Source: Sphingomonadales bacterium
GTDB taxonomy: Bacteria; Pseudomonadota; Alphaproteobacteria; SMXS01
NCBI GenBank assembly: GCA_022844405.1
Contig: JALHLV010000012.1
Location: 62,001 to 126,000 of the forward strand
Direction: 5' to 3'
DNA length: 64,000 nucleotides
Shown: piece after piece, positions 1-9,599 of the stretch
How the letters are laid out: each line of letters starts with the position of its first letter
Position numbering within the stretch: position 1 is the stretch's first letter
Notes under the pieces: generated by a model
The model's input: the letters and a program-made list of their open reading frames with translations, nothing else
The model's database searches: none
Told to the model about the DNA's origin: nothing
Translations under genes and position numbers: made by a program

Positions 1-1
1 C

Positions 2-688
2 GGGACGCGGCTCAAGGTGGAGGGCCAGCACTACAATCTCAGCCTCATGGTGCCGCTGTTCAATGCCGGTCCGATCGAGCACCCCGGCATTCCGATCCAC
101 CTGGCGGCGGTGAACCCGGTGATGTGCTCGGTCGCCGGAGAGGTGGCCGAAGGTATCCGGCCTCATCCCGTATGCACGCCGTCCTACATCGAGAACGTCA
201 TGCTGCCGGCCGTCCGTGCCGGCGCGGCGAAATCGAGGCGTTCCCTGGACGGGTTTCGCGTGTGCATGAAACCGCTGGTCGCGTCGGCCCGAACCGAGGA
301 ACAGCTTGCCGCCAAGGTCCGTGATGCCCGCGCCCGGATCGCGTTCTACGCCTCGACCCCCGGCTATATCGGGGCGTTCGAGCATCTGGGACTGGGAGAC
401 CTGGCAAAGCGCGCCAGCATCTACTCCCGCGAGCAACGCTGGGAAGAATTGCCCGGGATGATTTCCGACGACGTTCTCGATCGGTTCGCGGTGATCGGGA
501 CCTACGACGAAATCGGCCGGAAGCTGGTCGACCGCTACGCCGGACTGGTCACCGACGTCGAGTTCTCCATTGCCGTGAGCGACGACGCCGACCGCGAGAC
601 GCTTCGGAAACTGGCGCGCGAGATTCAGGCTGACGACACCCGCAGGGACCCGATCGGCGGACCACAACCGCCGGTTCGGCGCCCTTAA
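2..688 (+). CDS. F420-dependent luciferase-like (LLM) oxidoreductase, C-terminal part
   Basis: The reading frame is open from base 2, so the gene begins before the window and only about 228 C-terminal residues are seen. The segment has the C-terminal half of the luciferase-like TIM barrel: the stretch beginning IPIHLAAVNPVMCSVAGEVA is the typical barrel strand where cofactor is bound, followed by a helix with PHPVCTPSYIE and a late helix with YDEIGRKLVDRYAG. By family knowledge these proteins transfer hydride between F420 (less often FMN) and an organic substrate in the cytoplasm; the substrate is unknown. The GTG at 17 is internal, not a real start. A further 27 sense codons in the same frame follow the stop (689-772). 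Family assignment is good; use of F420 rather than FMN is inferred. Confidence 0.8.
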   Translation, partial: GTRLKVEGQHYNLSLMVPLFNAGPIEHPGIPIHLAAVNPVMCSVAGEVAEGIRPHPVCTPSYIENVMLPAVRAGAAKSRRSLDGFRVCMKPLVASARTEEQLAAKVRDARARIAFYASTPGYIGAFEHLGLGDLAKRASIYSREQRWEELPGMISDDVLDRFAVIGTYDEIGRKLVDRYAGLVTDVEFSIAVSDDADRETLRKLAREIQADDTRRDPIGGPQPPVRRP

Positions 689-779
689 CTGGACTTCCTG
701 AAGCAACGCAATTTCAAGAGCGACGACATCAGGTCCACCATCGCCGAGATTTCGAACCCCGCACCCAAATAAATCTCCA

Positions 780-798
780 AGCCCGTCTCGCTCGGGCT
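780..798. terminator. possible bidirectional terminator hairpin
   Basis: AGCCCG and CGGGCT form a perfect six-pair stem around a seven-base loop. It lies between the end of the LLM gene and the stop codon of the leftward gene that follows. Read leftward, the stem is followed by a T-rich stretch. It could end leftward transcription; support for rightward termination is weaker. Confidence 0.35.
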
Positions 799-1342
799 AA
801 AGCGCGGCCGCGGTCACACCTTCCGGGCGCGGGATACGGAAATGCGTTGCCAGTTCGTGCCACTGCGGCGGCAGGCTCGCCCCGTTCCCGGCAAGGCGGT
901 TCGCCAGAAAGTCGCGGATGTCGCCGCCTACAAGTTTCTGGGCATCGCCCCACCATTGCTGCCCGCCGGGTGTCAGAATGATGGCCAGCACGGCATTGAT
1001 CGAGCCGACGAACGGCTTTTCGCTGATCAGGCCCTCCTCCCATTGATAGAGGGTCTGCTCGGCGATCCACAGGCTCTCGAACGCCCAGGCAAAGAAGCGG
1101 TGGCGCTTGAACTCATCCTGCCCGAGATAATCGTGCAGGCAGTCGCGCACATCCTCGAACATGTCGGCGTCACCGGCAATTGACTTCACCCAGTCCTGCC
1201 ATTGCGAGAGCACATGCCGCTGCGCATTCGCACGCTCGATGGCATGGGTCTGGCGCATCTGCATGCCAACAAAGACCAGCGAAGCCGGGATCAGCAATAC
1301 ACCAAGAATCTGCGCGATCAGGCTGAGCTGTACGAGGGTCAT
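797..1342 (-). CDS. hypothetical membrane-anchored protein
   Basis: I do not recognise this 181-residue protein. It begins [14 protein letters not shown] and has one clear membrane span at about residues 5-27, then a soluble region rich in Trp and aromatic residues (for example [28 protein letters not shown]). The layout, one N-terminal helix plus a helical cytoplasmic domain, resembles small anchored proteins of unknown function found across Proteobacteria. The frame is open further upstream to 1588, but the start at 1342 is preferred because it makes an ATGA overlap with the stop of the preceding small gene. The two genes should therefore be co-translated. Confidence 0.6.
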   Translation of the reverse strand: MTLVQLSLIAQILGVLLIPASLVFVGMQMRQTHAIERANAQRHVLSQWQDWVKSIAGDADMFEDVRDCLHDYLGQDEFKRHRFFAWAFESLWIAEQTLYQWEEGLISEKPFVGSINAVLAIILTPGGQQWWGDAQKLVGGDIRDFLANRLAGNGASLPPQWHELATHFRIPRPEGVTAAAL

Positions 1343-1560
1343 TCCATAGGCAGGTAAATCTCCCTGCCCTTCTCCTTGAACAGGTCGGACATGGCTTTCA
1401 TCCCGGCTTTGGCATTCTGCTTGGCGGCGAAACCACGCACGTCCCGCGCGATCTTCATCGAGCAGAATCTGGGCCCGCACATGGAGTAGAAATGCGAGCA
1501 CGCCTCGCCGCAGGTTTCGAACTGCTTGTCCATGTTGGCCTTGATCTTGTACATCGGCAT
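1339..1560 (-). CDS. ThiC C-terminal-like small cysteine protein (possible remnant)
   Basis: This 73-residue protein carries [16 protein letters not shown] and later [17 protein letters not shown]. Both closely resemble the extreme C-terminus of phosphomethylpyrimidine synthase ThiC, where a CSMCGPKFC-type motif binds the radical-SAM [4Fe-4S] cluster. The catalytic barrel of ThiC is absent: there is no related coding sequence upstream before the GNAT gene. In the cluster motif the first Cys is Tyr (YSMCGPRFC), although two further Cys lie just before (C17, C21). It may be a stand-alone metal-binding microprotein or a decayed ThiC fragment. Translational coupling to the membrane protein downstream suggests it is still expressed. 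No good ribosome binding site is visible before the ATG at 1560. Confidence 0.6.
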   Translation of the reverse strand: MPMYKIKANMDKQFETCGEACSHFYSMCGPRFCSMKIARDVRGFAAKQNAKAGMKAMSDLFKEKGREIYLPME

Positions 1561-1685
1561 TTAACTTTATTGCGAACGCCAGCCCCAAAGGGACAACCCT
1601 ACACTGACGTTAGTCGATCCAAGACCAGTGCGCCAACAATAGTGGAGTGCACCCCGTCGGTGAGACACGTCCAATTGAGTGGATG

Positions 1686-2141
1686 TCACCGCAACCTGAT
1701 CTTGTAGCCTTCGTGGGTCGCTCGGAAACCGAGCCGTTCGTAGAACCGGTGCGCCTCTTTCCGGGACTTATCGGTTGTCAGCTGGACGATGCTGCACCCT
1801 CTTTCCCCGCAACGAGCGATTGCCCATTCGAGCATTGTCTGACCAAGACCAGAGCCTCGATGGTCCTGATCGACGCGGACGGCCTCGATCTGGCCGCGCC
1901 AGGCGCCGGTTAGGGCGAGCCCAGGAATAAAAGATAGCTGCAACGTGCCGACGACCGTCTGGTCGAGCAGCGCGACGACGAGGAGTTGGTTCTTGTCGGC
2001 CATGATCGCGTTGAACGCCGCGACATAGGCCGGATTCAGAGGCTCCGACGCATCCTCCCGCGCGATGCCCAGCGGATCGTTGGCGAGCATGGCCACGATC
2101 TCGGGAAGGTGATGCTCTTTCGCCTGTTCGAAGGTGATCAT
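1686..2141 (-). CDS. GNAT family N-acetyltransferase
   Basis: This is a 151-residue single-domain GNAT acetyltransferase, the usual length for the family. Motif A is visible as IEAVRVDQDHRGSGLGQTML at about residues 86-105, with the R-G-x-G-x-G pyrophosphate-binding loop for acetyl-CoA. Motif B is the late EAHRFYERLGFRAT. The protein should transfer acetyl from acetyl-CoA to a small amine or protein; the substrate cannot be read from sequence. It lies just downstream of, and in the same direction as, the Hsp70 gene (15 bases apart), so the two may be co-transcribed. Start is the ATG at 2141. Confidence 0.85.
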   Translation of the reverse strand: MITFEQAKEHHLPEIVAMLANDPLGIAREDASEPLNPAYVAAFNAIMADKNQLLVVALLDQTVVGTLQLSFIPGLALTGAWRGQIEAVRVDQDHRGSGLGQTMLEWAIARCGERGCSIVQLTTDKSRKEAHRFYERLGFRATHEGYKIRLR

Positions 2142-2156
2142 GCATCGCCCCTTGGG

Positions 2157-3473
2157 TTAAGCATCGAGATCGACGATCTGGTCCGTCATCAAGGCGGCGC
2201 CGGCCTCGTCGTCGCCGATCAGCGCCAGGCCCCTGGCGATGGAGACCAGCTGGTCGCTGCTCTGGATCGCGGCGCCGGGGAAGCGATGGTCGAACAGGGC
2301 GCGGACGGCGGGGACGAAGGAGGTGCCGCCGGTGAGGAAGACGATGTCGATGTCCGCCGCGTCCAATTGTGCCTCCTGCAATGCCTGGCCGACCAGAGCG
2401 TCCAGCTTTTTCATGTCCGGATCAATCCAGCTCTCGAACTGGCGCCGCGTGACGTCGGTCTCGATGACGGTGCCGTCGAAGCTCAGGCGGAAGGTGGCGC
2501 TGTCCTGGGACGACAGGTCGCGTTTGGTCTTCGCGACCGCTGCGTGCATGTCGAAGGCTGCTTCCGCGTTGATGAAGCGGATCAGCTTGTCGATCCGTTC
2601 GGGTGCGAAGCTGTAGCGCTTCAGGTCGACGATCTCGGCATAGATCCTGTTGGTCCGCAACATATAGACCTCGTTCCAGCGCGCGAGCCTGGTGTAGTAG
2701 CTGATCGGGAACGGCAGGGTTTTGCCCAGGCTGTCATACTCCGAGCCCTTGCCGAGCGCGGGCGAGACGATCCGGTCGATGATCCGGTAGTCGAACCGGT
2801 CGCCGGCGATATCGAGGCCGCGCGAGGCCAGCGGCTCCATGACCATCGCGCCGCCGCGCGGTACGAGGCGAATGATGGAGAAGTCGCTGGTACCGCCGCC
2901 CAGATCCGCGACGAACACGTTCGCCGCCTCGGTCAGGTCGCGGACGAAATAGTAGGCGGCGGCCAGCGGCTCGTAGACGATCCGCATCTCGGTGAAGCCG
3001 AGCGGCTTGAGGGCCGCGCCGTAGCGTTTGATCGCCAGGTCGTCGCTGGCGTTCAGGCCGGCGAAGCGGATCGGACGGCCGATGACGATGCGCTTGCTGC
3101 GCCAGGCCTCCGCCATGTCGCCCCGCTCGCGCATGGACAACACGAACGCGCGCATCAGGTCTTCGAAGCCGTAGGAGGCGCCATAGATCGCGGTGTTGGT
3201 GAAATGCGGGTTGCCGGCGAAGGTCTTGATGGATTTGAGGAAGCGGCATTCCGGCTCGTTCTGGGTGAACGCGTCGATTGCCCACTGGCCGCCTTCGACG
3301 CAGGTCCGCGCCCTGCTCCTTCCGCTCTCCTCCTGCCAGAAGGTCAGCAGGGTCGGGAAGATGCGTTCCTCGCCCTCCGGCCGATCGAACGCCACGGTGT
3401 GGATATCGCCATCCTCGCGCAGCACGCAGGCGACGGAATTGGTGGTGCCGAAATCGAGACCGATGGAATGCAT
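2157..3473 (-). CDS. Hsp70-family ATPase lacking the substrate-binding domain (YegD-like)
   Basis: This 438-residue protein has the actin/Hsp70 nucleotide-binding fold: phosphate-1 loop GLDFGTTNSVACVL at residues 4-17, phosphate-2 DLGGGTSDFSII at about 191-202, and an adenosine-type loop FLTGGTSFVPAVR near 383. It ends soon after the ATPase domain, so the C-terminal peptide-binding domain of DnaK is missing, as in E. coli YegD-type proteins. It should bind and hydrolyse ATP in the cytoplasm; partners are unknown. No DnaJ or GrpE gene is nearby. It is a single gene upstream of the GNAT and may share its transcript. Confidence 0.85.
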   Translation of the reverse strand: MHSIGLDFGTTNSVACVLREDGDIHTVAFDRPEGEERIFPTLLTFWQEESGRSRARTCVEGGQWAIDAFTQNEPECRFLKSIKTFAGNPHFTNTAIYGASYGFEDLMRAFVLSMRERGDMAEAWRSKRIVIGRPIRFAGLNASDDLAIKRYGAALKPLGFTEMRIVYEPLAAAYYFVRDLTEAANVFVADLGGGTSDFSIIRLVPRGGAMVMEPLASRGLDIAGDRFDYRIIDRIVSPALGKGSEYDSLGKTLPFPISYYTRLARWNEVYMLRTNRIYAEIVDLKRYSFAPERIDKLIRFINAEAAFDMHAAVAKTKRDLSSQDSATFRLSFDGTVIETDVTRRQFESWIDPDMKKLDALVGQALQEAQLDAADIDIVFLTGGTSFVPAVRALFDHRFPGAAIQSSDQLVSIARGLALIGDDEAGAALMTDQIVDLDA

Positions 3474-3516
3474 TGCCGGACCACTTTACCGAAATCGCGC
3501 CGGGGTTCGAGCCTGA

Positions 3517-4674
3517 TCATGCACCGCGCCGGATCGGGAGCTTGCGGCGGCCCCAGAACAGGAACGGGCCGATGCGCTCGCCGTCATCGACCAGTTCCAG
3601 GCGGGGGAAACGGTCGCGCAGCGCCGACAGGGCGACCTGCGCCTCCAGCTTGGCGAGTTCGGCGCCGAGACAGAAATGGATGCCCAGCCCGAAGGACATG
3701 ATCTTCCGGATCGGCCGGTGCACGTCGAAGATGTCGGGGCGCTCGAACACCGCGGGGTCCCGGTTGGCCGCGCCGTAATGGGTCAGCACCTTGGTATTGG
3801 CCGGGATGCGGGTGCCGGCGATCTCCACCTCGCATGCGGTGGTGCGGAACAGGCCCAGCAGCGGCGGATCGAACCGCAGGCTTTCGTTGATCGCCTTGTT
3901 CAGGTCGATCCGGCCGGTGCGGAAATCGGCCCATGCGCCGTCGATCGAGAGCATGCGCCACATGAAGTTGGTGATCAGCGACGTCGTGGTCTCGTTTCCC
4001 GCGACGAACAGCTGGAGCGTCAGCCCGACCGCCTCCTCGTCGGAGATGTCGACGCCGTCGCGCCGCGCCCGGGCGATGCGGGCCAGCAGGCTGTGATCGT
4101 CCATGCGACCGCGCTTGGCGCGCAGCAGGTCGAGGATGTAGCCGCGCATGCGCAGCAGCTCGGCCTGGTAGGCGGAAGGATCCTGCGCCGACAGCGCCGC
4201 CACCGACGCGTCGGACCACAGCTTGAACTGGTGAATGTCGTCGGTCGGAATGCCGAAGATTTCGCAGATGATGATGACCGGCAGCGGAAAGGCGAGATCG
4301 TCGTGCACGTCCCACACCTCCCTGTCCTCGACGGCATCGAGCATCTCGCGCGCGATTTCCTCCAGCTGCGGGCGCAGCCTGGCGATGGCGCCGGGCTTGA
4401 GATCGTCCTGCACCAGCCGCCGGAAGAAGGTGTGCTGCGGCGGATCCGACACCACGCCGACCGGCGCGAGGAAGTTGGGTCCCTGCCCGAGCCCGCTGAT
4501 GAACCGCGCCGGATCGAGCAGCACGTCGTTCACGTCCTGATAGCGCGAGACGATGTAGAACGGCGGATCGAAGCCCTCATACAGGCGGCACCGGTCGCCC
4601 GCGAGCAGCCGGCGCGCGGAAATGGACGGGTCGGTCATTTCCCGGGCGCCCATCAAGTCAAGCGTATCATCCAT
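3517..4674 (-). CDS. cytochrome P450
   Basis: This is a 385-residue soluble bacterial P450. The I-helix oxygen-binding motif is VAGNETTTS near residue 222 (the usual A/G-G-x-D/E-T-T), the ExxR motif is ESLRFDPP near 261, and the haem loop FGLGIHFCLGAELAK places the proximal Cys near residue 334. It would hydroxylate a hydrophobic substrate using electrons from a ferredoxin and reductase, but no redox partner gene is in the window. Start is the ATG at 4674, preceded by GGGAGAG; the frame is open further upstream but that part overlaps the acyl-CoA dehydrogenase gene. It sits 26 bases after that gene in the same direction, which suggests a shared transcript and an oxidative step on a carboxylic acid or terpenoid-like substrate. 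Confidence 0.9.
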   Translation of the reverse strand: MDDTLDLMGAREMTDPSISARRLLAGDRCRLYEGFDPPFYIVSRYQDVNDVLLDPARFISGLGQGPNFLAPVGVVSDPPQHTFFRRLVQDDLKPGAIARLRPQLEEIAREMLDAVEDREVWDVHDDLAFPLPVIIICEIFGIPTDDIHQFKLWSDASVAALSAQDPSAYQAELLRMRGYILDLLRAKRGRMDDHSLLARIARARRDGVDISDEEAVGLTLQLFVAGNETTTSLITNFMWRMLSIDGAWADFRTGRIDLNKAINESLRFDPPLLGLFRTTACEVEIAGTRIPANTKVLTHYGAANRDPAVFERPDIFDVHRPIRKIMSFGLGIHFCLGAELAKLEAQVALSALRDRFPRLELVDDGERIGPFLFWGRRKLPIRRGA

Positions 4675-4700
4675 TGGCTGGCTCTCCCGTCGTTCGATGG

Positions 4701-5906
<1,206 letters not shown>

Positions 5907-6006
5907 CCTCCCCGCGATGTTACCGCCCGGACCATATTAGAACGCTCTGGCGCAAGCACGCGTGAATTTTCTAGAGTGTGCCCGAACAGTTTTCCGGGAG
6001 CCATTC

Positions 6007-6966
6007 ATGACATTGGTCATCGCCCATCACCTGCCCGAAGGGATCGTGCGGCAGCTCGAGCCGAAGCTGCCGGGCGGGGTCGCGCTCGCCAGCACGCCGA
6101 CGGCGCCCGACCACTGGCGGGTGCCGGCGGAGGCGACCGCCATGATCCTGCTGCCGCCGCATGGCGGCATCAATTATCCCGAGGTGAAGCCAAACGGCTG
6201 GCCATTCGGGCTGCGCTGGGTGCAGGCCGTGTCGACCGGCGTGGACGACTATCCCAAGTGGGTTTGGGAGGTCGAGAACGCCACCTGCGGCCGGGGGACG
6301 CAGTCCAACGCCATCGCCGAGTTCGCAGTCGCCAGCATCCTGGCGCTGGAGAAGCGCTTCCCCGAGGTGTGGATCGACCGGGGCGACGAGTGGCACCACA
6401 TGCAGCAGAACCCGCTGGGCACCGTCGAGGGCAAGACCGTCGGCATCGTCGGCTTCGGCACCATCGGCCAGGCGGTGGCGCAGCGCGCGGCACCGTTCGG
6501 CGCCCGGGTGCTGGCGACCAGCCGCGGCGGCGCATTGCCGGCTGGCTCGGCCGCGCAATACGCGACGCTCGACGAGGTGCTGGCCCAGTCGGACCATCTG
6601 GTGCTGGCCGCGCCGCTGACGCCCCAGACGCGCGGGATGATGAACCGCGAGGCGTTCGCCAAGATGAAACAGGGCGCGCATTTCGTGAACATCGCCCGCG
6701 GCCCCATGGTCGACCAGGACGCGCTGCTGGAGGCGCTCGACAACGGCCATCTGCGGATGGCGACGCTCGACGTCACCGATCCGGAGCCGCTGCCCAACGG
6801 CCACCCGTTCTACAGCCATCCCAGGGTGCGGCTGACGCCGCACATGTCGTGGGGCAAGGGCGGCAACCCGTTCGACGCCATCGGCGGGCTGATCGTGGAG
6901 AACATCCAGCGCTTCCAGAGCGGGCGGGAGCTGTTGAACCCGGTCGACCGGGACGCGGGTTACTAG
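6007..6966 (+). CDS. D-2-hydroxyacid dehydrogenase family protein
   Basis: This 319-residue NAD(P)-dependent dehydrogenase of the D-isomer-specific 2-hydroxyacid family has the Rossmann loop GIVGFGTIGQA near residue 145, the catalytic Arg in NIARGPMVDQDAL (about 230), the Glu in DPEPLPNGHPF, and the catalytic His in TPHMSWG near 278. It should reduce a 2-keto acid or oxidise the hydroxy acid, or act on a related carbonyl. The ATG at 6007 is chosen because CGGGAG lies just upstream; the GTG at 5962 lacks this. It starts a rightward run with the VOC and ligase genes. A second member of the family is encoded at 20480-21472. Confidence 0.88.
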   Translation: MTLVIAHHLPEGIVRQLEPKLPGGVALASTPTAPDHWRVPAEATAMILLPPHGGINYPEVKPNGWPFGLRWVQAVSTGVDDYPKWVWEVENATCGRGTQSNAIAEFAVASILALEKRFPEVWIDRGDEWHHMQQNPLGTVEGKTVGIVGFGTIGQAVAQRAAPFGARVLATSRGGALPAGSAAQYATLDEVLAQSDHLVLAAPLTPQTRGMMNREAFAKMKQGAHFVNIARGPMVDQDALLEALDNGHLRMATLDVTDPEPLPNGHPFYSHPRVRLTPHMSWGKGGNPFDAIGGLIVENIQRFQSGRELLNPVDRDAGY

Positions 6967-7039
6967 GAGTGAAATTTTCGCGCGCCCGCTTCATCCGGCG
7001 GTGCTAGCGTTCGGACGAACGCGACAACGGGGAAAGACC

Positions 7040-7621
7040 ATGACGTCACTGATCTGCGGTATCCACCACGTGGGCGTCAACGTGCCCGACCTGGAAGCGG
7101 GCCGGAAATTCTACGAGGACGTGTTCGGCTTCGAGGTGATCGGCGTCGACAACTGGGACGAAGGCAACGCCGACGTGAACGCCTATGTGGGCATGGACGA
7201 GTCCTCGGCCGACAGCTACATGCTGCGCGGCGCCAACACCTATCTGGAAATCTGGACGTACCGCACGCCCGCGTCCAACGGCTTCGCCAGCGACCGGCGC
7301 GCGTCGGATCATGGCTATACCCATCTGGCGTTCCAGGTCACGGACTTCGATACGGTGCTGGCCCGGTTCCTGGCGGCGGGCGGCTCGGTGATCAAGCCGC
7401 TGACCAATGCGCGGCCGGGCGGCGCCAAGATCCATTACTGCCGCGACCCGTTCGGCAACATCATCGAGCTACTGGAGATGCCGGAGCAGGCGCGCACGCG
7501 CTTGCGCAACCTGCCGGGGATCGCCGCCGAGGGCGAATTCGCGGCGCATGGCAGCAAGTACTACGTGCTGGAGAATGGCCAGTTCGCCGGCATCCGCGAC
7601 AAGGCCGATTTGCCGAAATAG
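7040..7621 (+). CDS. VOC family protein (glyoxalase/dioxygenase fold)
   Basis: This 193-residue protein has two vicinal-oxygen-chelate modules: GIHHVGVNVPDLEAGRKFYE at residues 7-26 and HGYTHLAFQVTDFDTV near 92, closing with IHYCRDPFGNIIELLE near 135. The His and Glu residues at these places are the usual metal ligands (His8/9, His97, Glu near 147). Family members include extradiol dioxygenases, glyoxalases and methylmalonyl-CoA epimerase; the exact reaction is not evident. It has a good GGGGAAAG site before the ATG at 7040 and ends four bases before the acyl-CoA ligase start, so the two are co-translated parts of the same degradative operon. Confidence 0.85.
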   Translation: MTSLICGIHHVGVNVPDLEAGRKFYEDVFGFEVIGVDNWDEGNADVNAYVGMDESSADSYMLRGANTYLEIWTYRTPASNGFASDRRASDHGYTHLAFQVTDFDTVLARFLAAGGSVIKPLTNARPGGAKIHYCRDPFGNIIELLEMPEQARTRLRNLPGIAAEGEFAAHGSKYYVLENGQFAGIRDKADLPK

Positions 7622-7625
7622 CGCC

Positions 7626-9215
7626 ATGTACACCGGCGAGTCCACCATCGACGCCATCCTGACCGCCCGCGCGGCGCGGAGCCCGGACCGTCGGCTGATC
7701 CGCTTCCAGGACGAGAGCGCGCTGACCTACGGGGTGCTCGACCGGGATGCGACAAAGTTGGCCGACGCCCTGCTGGCGCTGGGCCTGGCACCGGGCGACA
7801 AGGTCGCGGTGATGCTGGCCAACGGCCCGGAGTACCTGCGGACCTGGATGGCGCTGACGCGCGCCGCGCTGATCGAGGTGCCGCTCAACACCGGGCTGAA
7901 GGGCGACCTGCTGGCGCACCAGCTGAGGCTCGCCGAGTGCCGCGCCGTGGTGACCGCGCCCGAGTGGCTGGAGCGGATCGAGGCGGTGGCCGGCGAGGAC
8001 CTGCCGCTGCTGAGGCATGTGGTGCTGACCGGCCAGGCCGCGCCGTCCATCCCGGGCCTTGCCGGGCACCTTCTGGATGACCTGGTCGCGTCGGGGCGCG
8101 AGGTGCGTCCGGGCAAGCGCCAGGGGCCGAACGATCCGACGGTGATTCTGTTCACCTCGGGCACGACCGGGCCGTCGAAAGGCGCGGTGCTGAGCCATCA
8201 TTCGCATTTCGAGATGGCGAAAATCTGCGCCCGCGCCATGGACTACGGGCCCGGGGACGTGCTGTTCAGCACCTTCCCGCTGTTCCACGCCAATGCCCGC
8301 TACCTGACGGTGCTGGCCGCCATGCTGACGGATGCCGAGGCGGTGCTGCACACGAAATTCTCGGCGTCGGGCTTCTGGGACATCTGCCGGCGCGACGGCG
8401 TGACGGCGTTCAACTACATGGGCGCGCTGCTGATGATGCTCAACAAGCAGCCGCCACGCCCGGACGACACCGACAACCGGGTGCGCCGGGCTTACGGCGC
8501 GCCGGCTCCGGCGACCATCTGCAGGGAGTTCGAGGCGCGCTTCGGGCTGCGGCTGATCGAGGTCTACGGCTCGACCGAGCTGGGCACGGTGACGCTGAAC
8601 ACGGTCGAAGGCTTCCGGCTGGGATCGTGCGGCAAGCCGGTGCCGCTCTACGAGGTGCAGATCCAGGACGACGAAGGCCGCCCCTGCCCGCCCGGCGTCG
8701 ACGGCGAAATCGTCGCCCGGCCGCGCGAGCCCGACGCCATGTTCAAGGAGTATTACCGGATGCCCGACGCCACGGTGAAGGCGTTCCGCAATCTGTGGTT
8801 CCACACCGGCGACCGGGGGCGGACCGACGAGGACGGCTATTTCTACTACGTCGACCGGATGAAGGACGCGATCCGCCGGCGCGGCGAGAACATCTCGTCG
8901 TGGGAGGTGGAGAAGGTCATCGACCGGATCGAGGGCGTGCAGGAATCGGCGGTGTTCGGCGTGCCGTCGGAGCTGTCCGAGGAAGAGGTGATGACGGTGA
9001 TCGTGGCCAAGCCCGGCGCGTCGCTCCAACCGGCGGCGATTCTCGACAAGTTGCAGGACCGGCTGCCGTCGTTCGCCGTACCGCGCTATGTGCGCTTTGC
9101 CGCCGCGCTGCCCAAGAACACGTCGGAGCGCATCGAGAAGTACAAGCTGCGCGAGGAAGGCGTGACCGCCGACACCTGGGACCGGGAAAAGGCCGGGTAT
9201 GGGGTGCGGCGGTAG
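7626..9215 (+). CDS. acyl-CoA ligase (AMP-forming)
   Basis: This 529-residue adenylate-forming enzyme has the A3 loop FTSGTTGPSKGAV near residue 175, A5 VYGSTELG near 316, A7 FHTGDRGRTDEDGYFYYVDR near 393 and the hinge DAIRRRGENISSWEVE. It should activate a carboxylic acid as acyl-AMP and transfer it to CoA. The A10 region reads PKNTSERIEKYKLRE: the usual Gly-Lys is Glu-Arg, as in a CaiC-like subgroup I recall. The ATG at 7626 is four bases after the VOC stop; upstream frame extension is only overlap. The last 34 codons and the following 60 bases are duplicated in tandem just downstream, with two base changes. The second copy encodes GYEVRR in place of GYGVRR at the end. Confidence 0.9.
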   Translation: MYTGESTIDAILTARAARSPDRRLIRFQDESALTYGVLDRDATKLADALLALGLAPGDKVAVMLANGPEYLRTWMALTRAALIEVPLNTGLKGDLLAHQLRLAECRAVVTAPEWLERIEAVAGEDLPLLRHVVLTGQAAPSIPGLAGHLLDDLVASGREVRPGKRQGPNDPTVILFTSGTTGPSKGAVLSHHSHFEMAKICARAMDYGPGDVLFSTFPLFHANARYLTVLAAMLTDAEAVLHTKFSASGFWDICRRDGVTAFNYMGALLMMLNKQPPRPDDTDNRVRRAYGAPAPATICREFEARFGLRLIEVYGSTELGTVTLNTVEGFRLGSCGKPVPLYEVQIQDDEGRPCPPGVDGEIVARPREPDAMFKEYYRMPDATVKAFRNLWFHTGDRGRTDEDGYFYYVDRMKDAIRRRGENISSWEVEKVIDRIEGVQESAVFGVPSELSEEEVMTVIVAKPGASLQPAAILDKLQDRLPSFAVPRYVRFAAALPKNTSERIEKYKLREEGVTADTWDREKAGYGVRR

Positions 9216-9436
9216 CCGCGCGTGGTTGGGCAGCGGGACGGCGCTGTCAATTAAATGCACTGTCACCGTAACTGCAAGAACACGTCGGAGCGCATCGAGA
9301 AGTACAAGCTGCGCGAGGAAGGCGTGACCGCCGACACCTGGGACCGGGAGAAGGCCGGGTATGAGGTGCGGCGGTAGCCGCGCGTGGTTGGGCAGCGGGA
9401 CGGCGCTGTCAATTAAATGCACTGTCACCGTAACTG
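9113..9436. repeat. 162-bp tandem duplication of the ligase 3' end
   Basis: Copy 1 (9113-9274) holds the last codons, stop and downstream flank of the acyl-CoA ligase; copy 2 (9275-9436) repeats it head to tail. I see two base differences, GGGAAAAGG versus GGGAGAAGG and ATGGGGTG versus ATGAGGTG. The unit length is a multiple of three, but the stop in copy 1 prevents a longer protein. Each copy ends in a stretch containing GTCAATTAAATGCACTGTC. Nothing is expected to be translated from copy 2. The near identity points to a recent event. Confidence 0.95.
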
Positions 9437-9455
9437 GTGCGGGTGTCTACCCTTT

Positions 9456-9529
9456 CCGTGTCCCTGAGCCTGTCGAAGGGCCTTGCACGAGCGCCGATGC
9501 GAGGCCCTTCGACAGGCTCAGGGACACGG
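9456..9529. repeat. 27-bp perfect inverted repeat (REP-like palindrome)
   Basis: Arms at 9456-9482 and 9503-9529 are exact complements around a 20-base spacer. Each contains CCCTGAGCCTGTCGAAGGG. This sequence is, from general knowledge, a widespread intergenic palindrome in alphaproteobacterial genomes. It could fold into a strong RNA hairpin ending transcription from the ligase operon, but no T-run follows. Confidence 0.85.
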
Positions 9530-9599
9530 TGAATTTTGAGCGTTGCAGGGCGACAGGTGGTCAATGACACGATTGACAGCATGCCCCCGATACATCGGG

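Noticed and set aside
1986-3701. 571-residue open frame opposite the Hsp70 gene
   Set aside because: It is a mirror of the Hsp70 coding strand with the same compositional bias and spans two gene boundaries.
7461-9428. 655-residue open frame opposite the acyl-CoA ligase, with a repeated N-terminus
   Set aside because: The repeat only reflects the 162-bp tandem duplication; the sense strand encodes a complete ligase with all motifs.
9113-9436. CRISPR-like or satellite repeat
   Set aside because: Only two adjacent units, each derived from the ligase gene, with no spacers.
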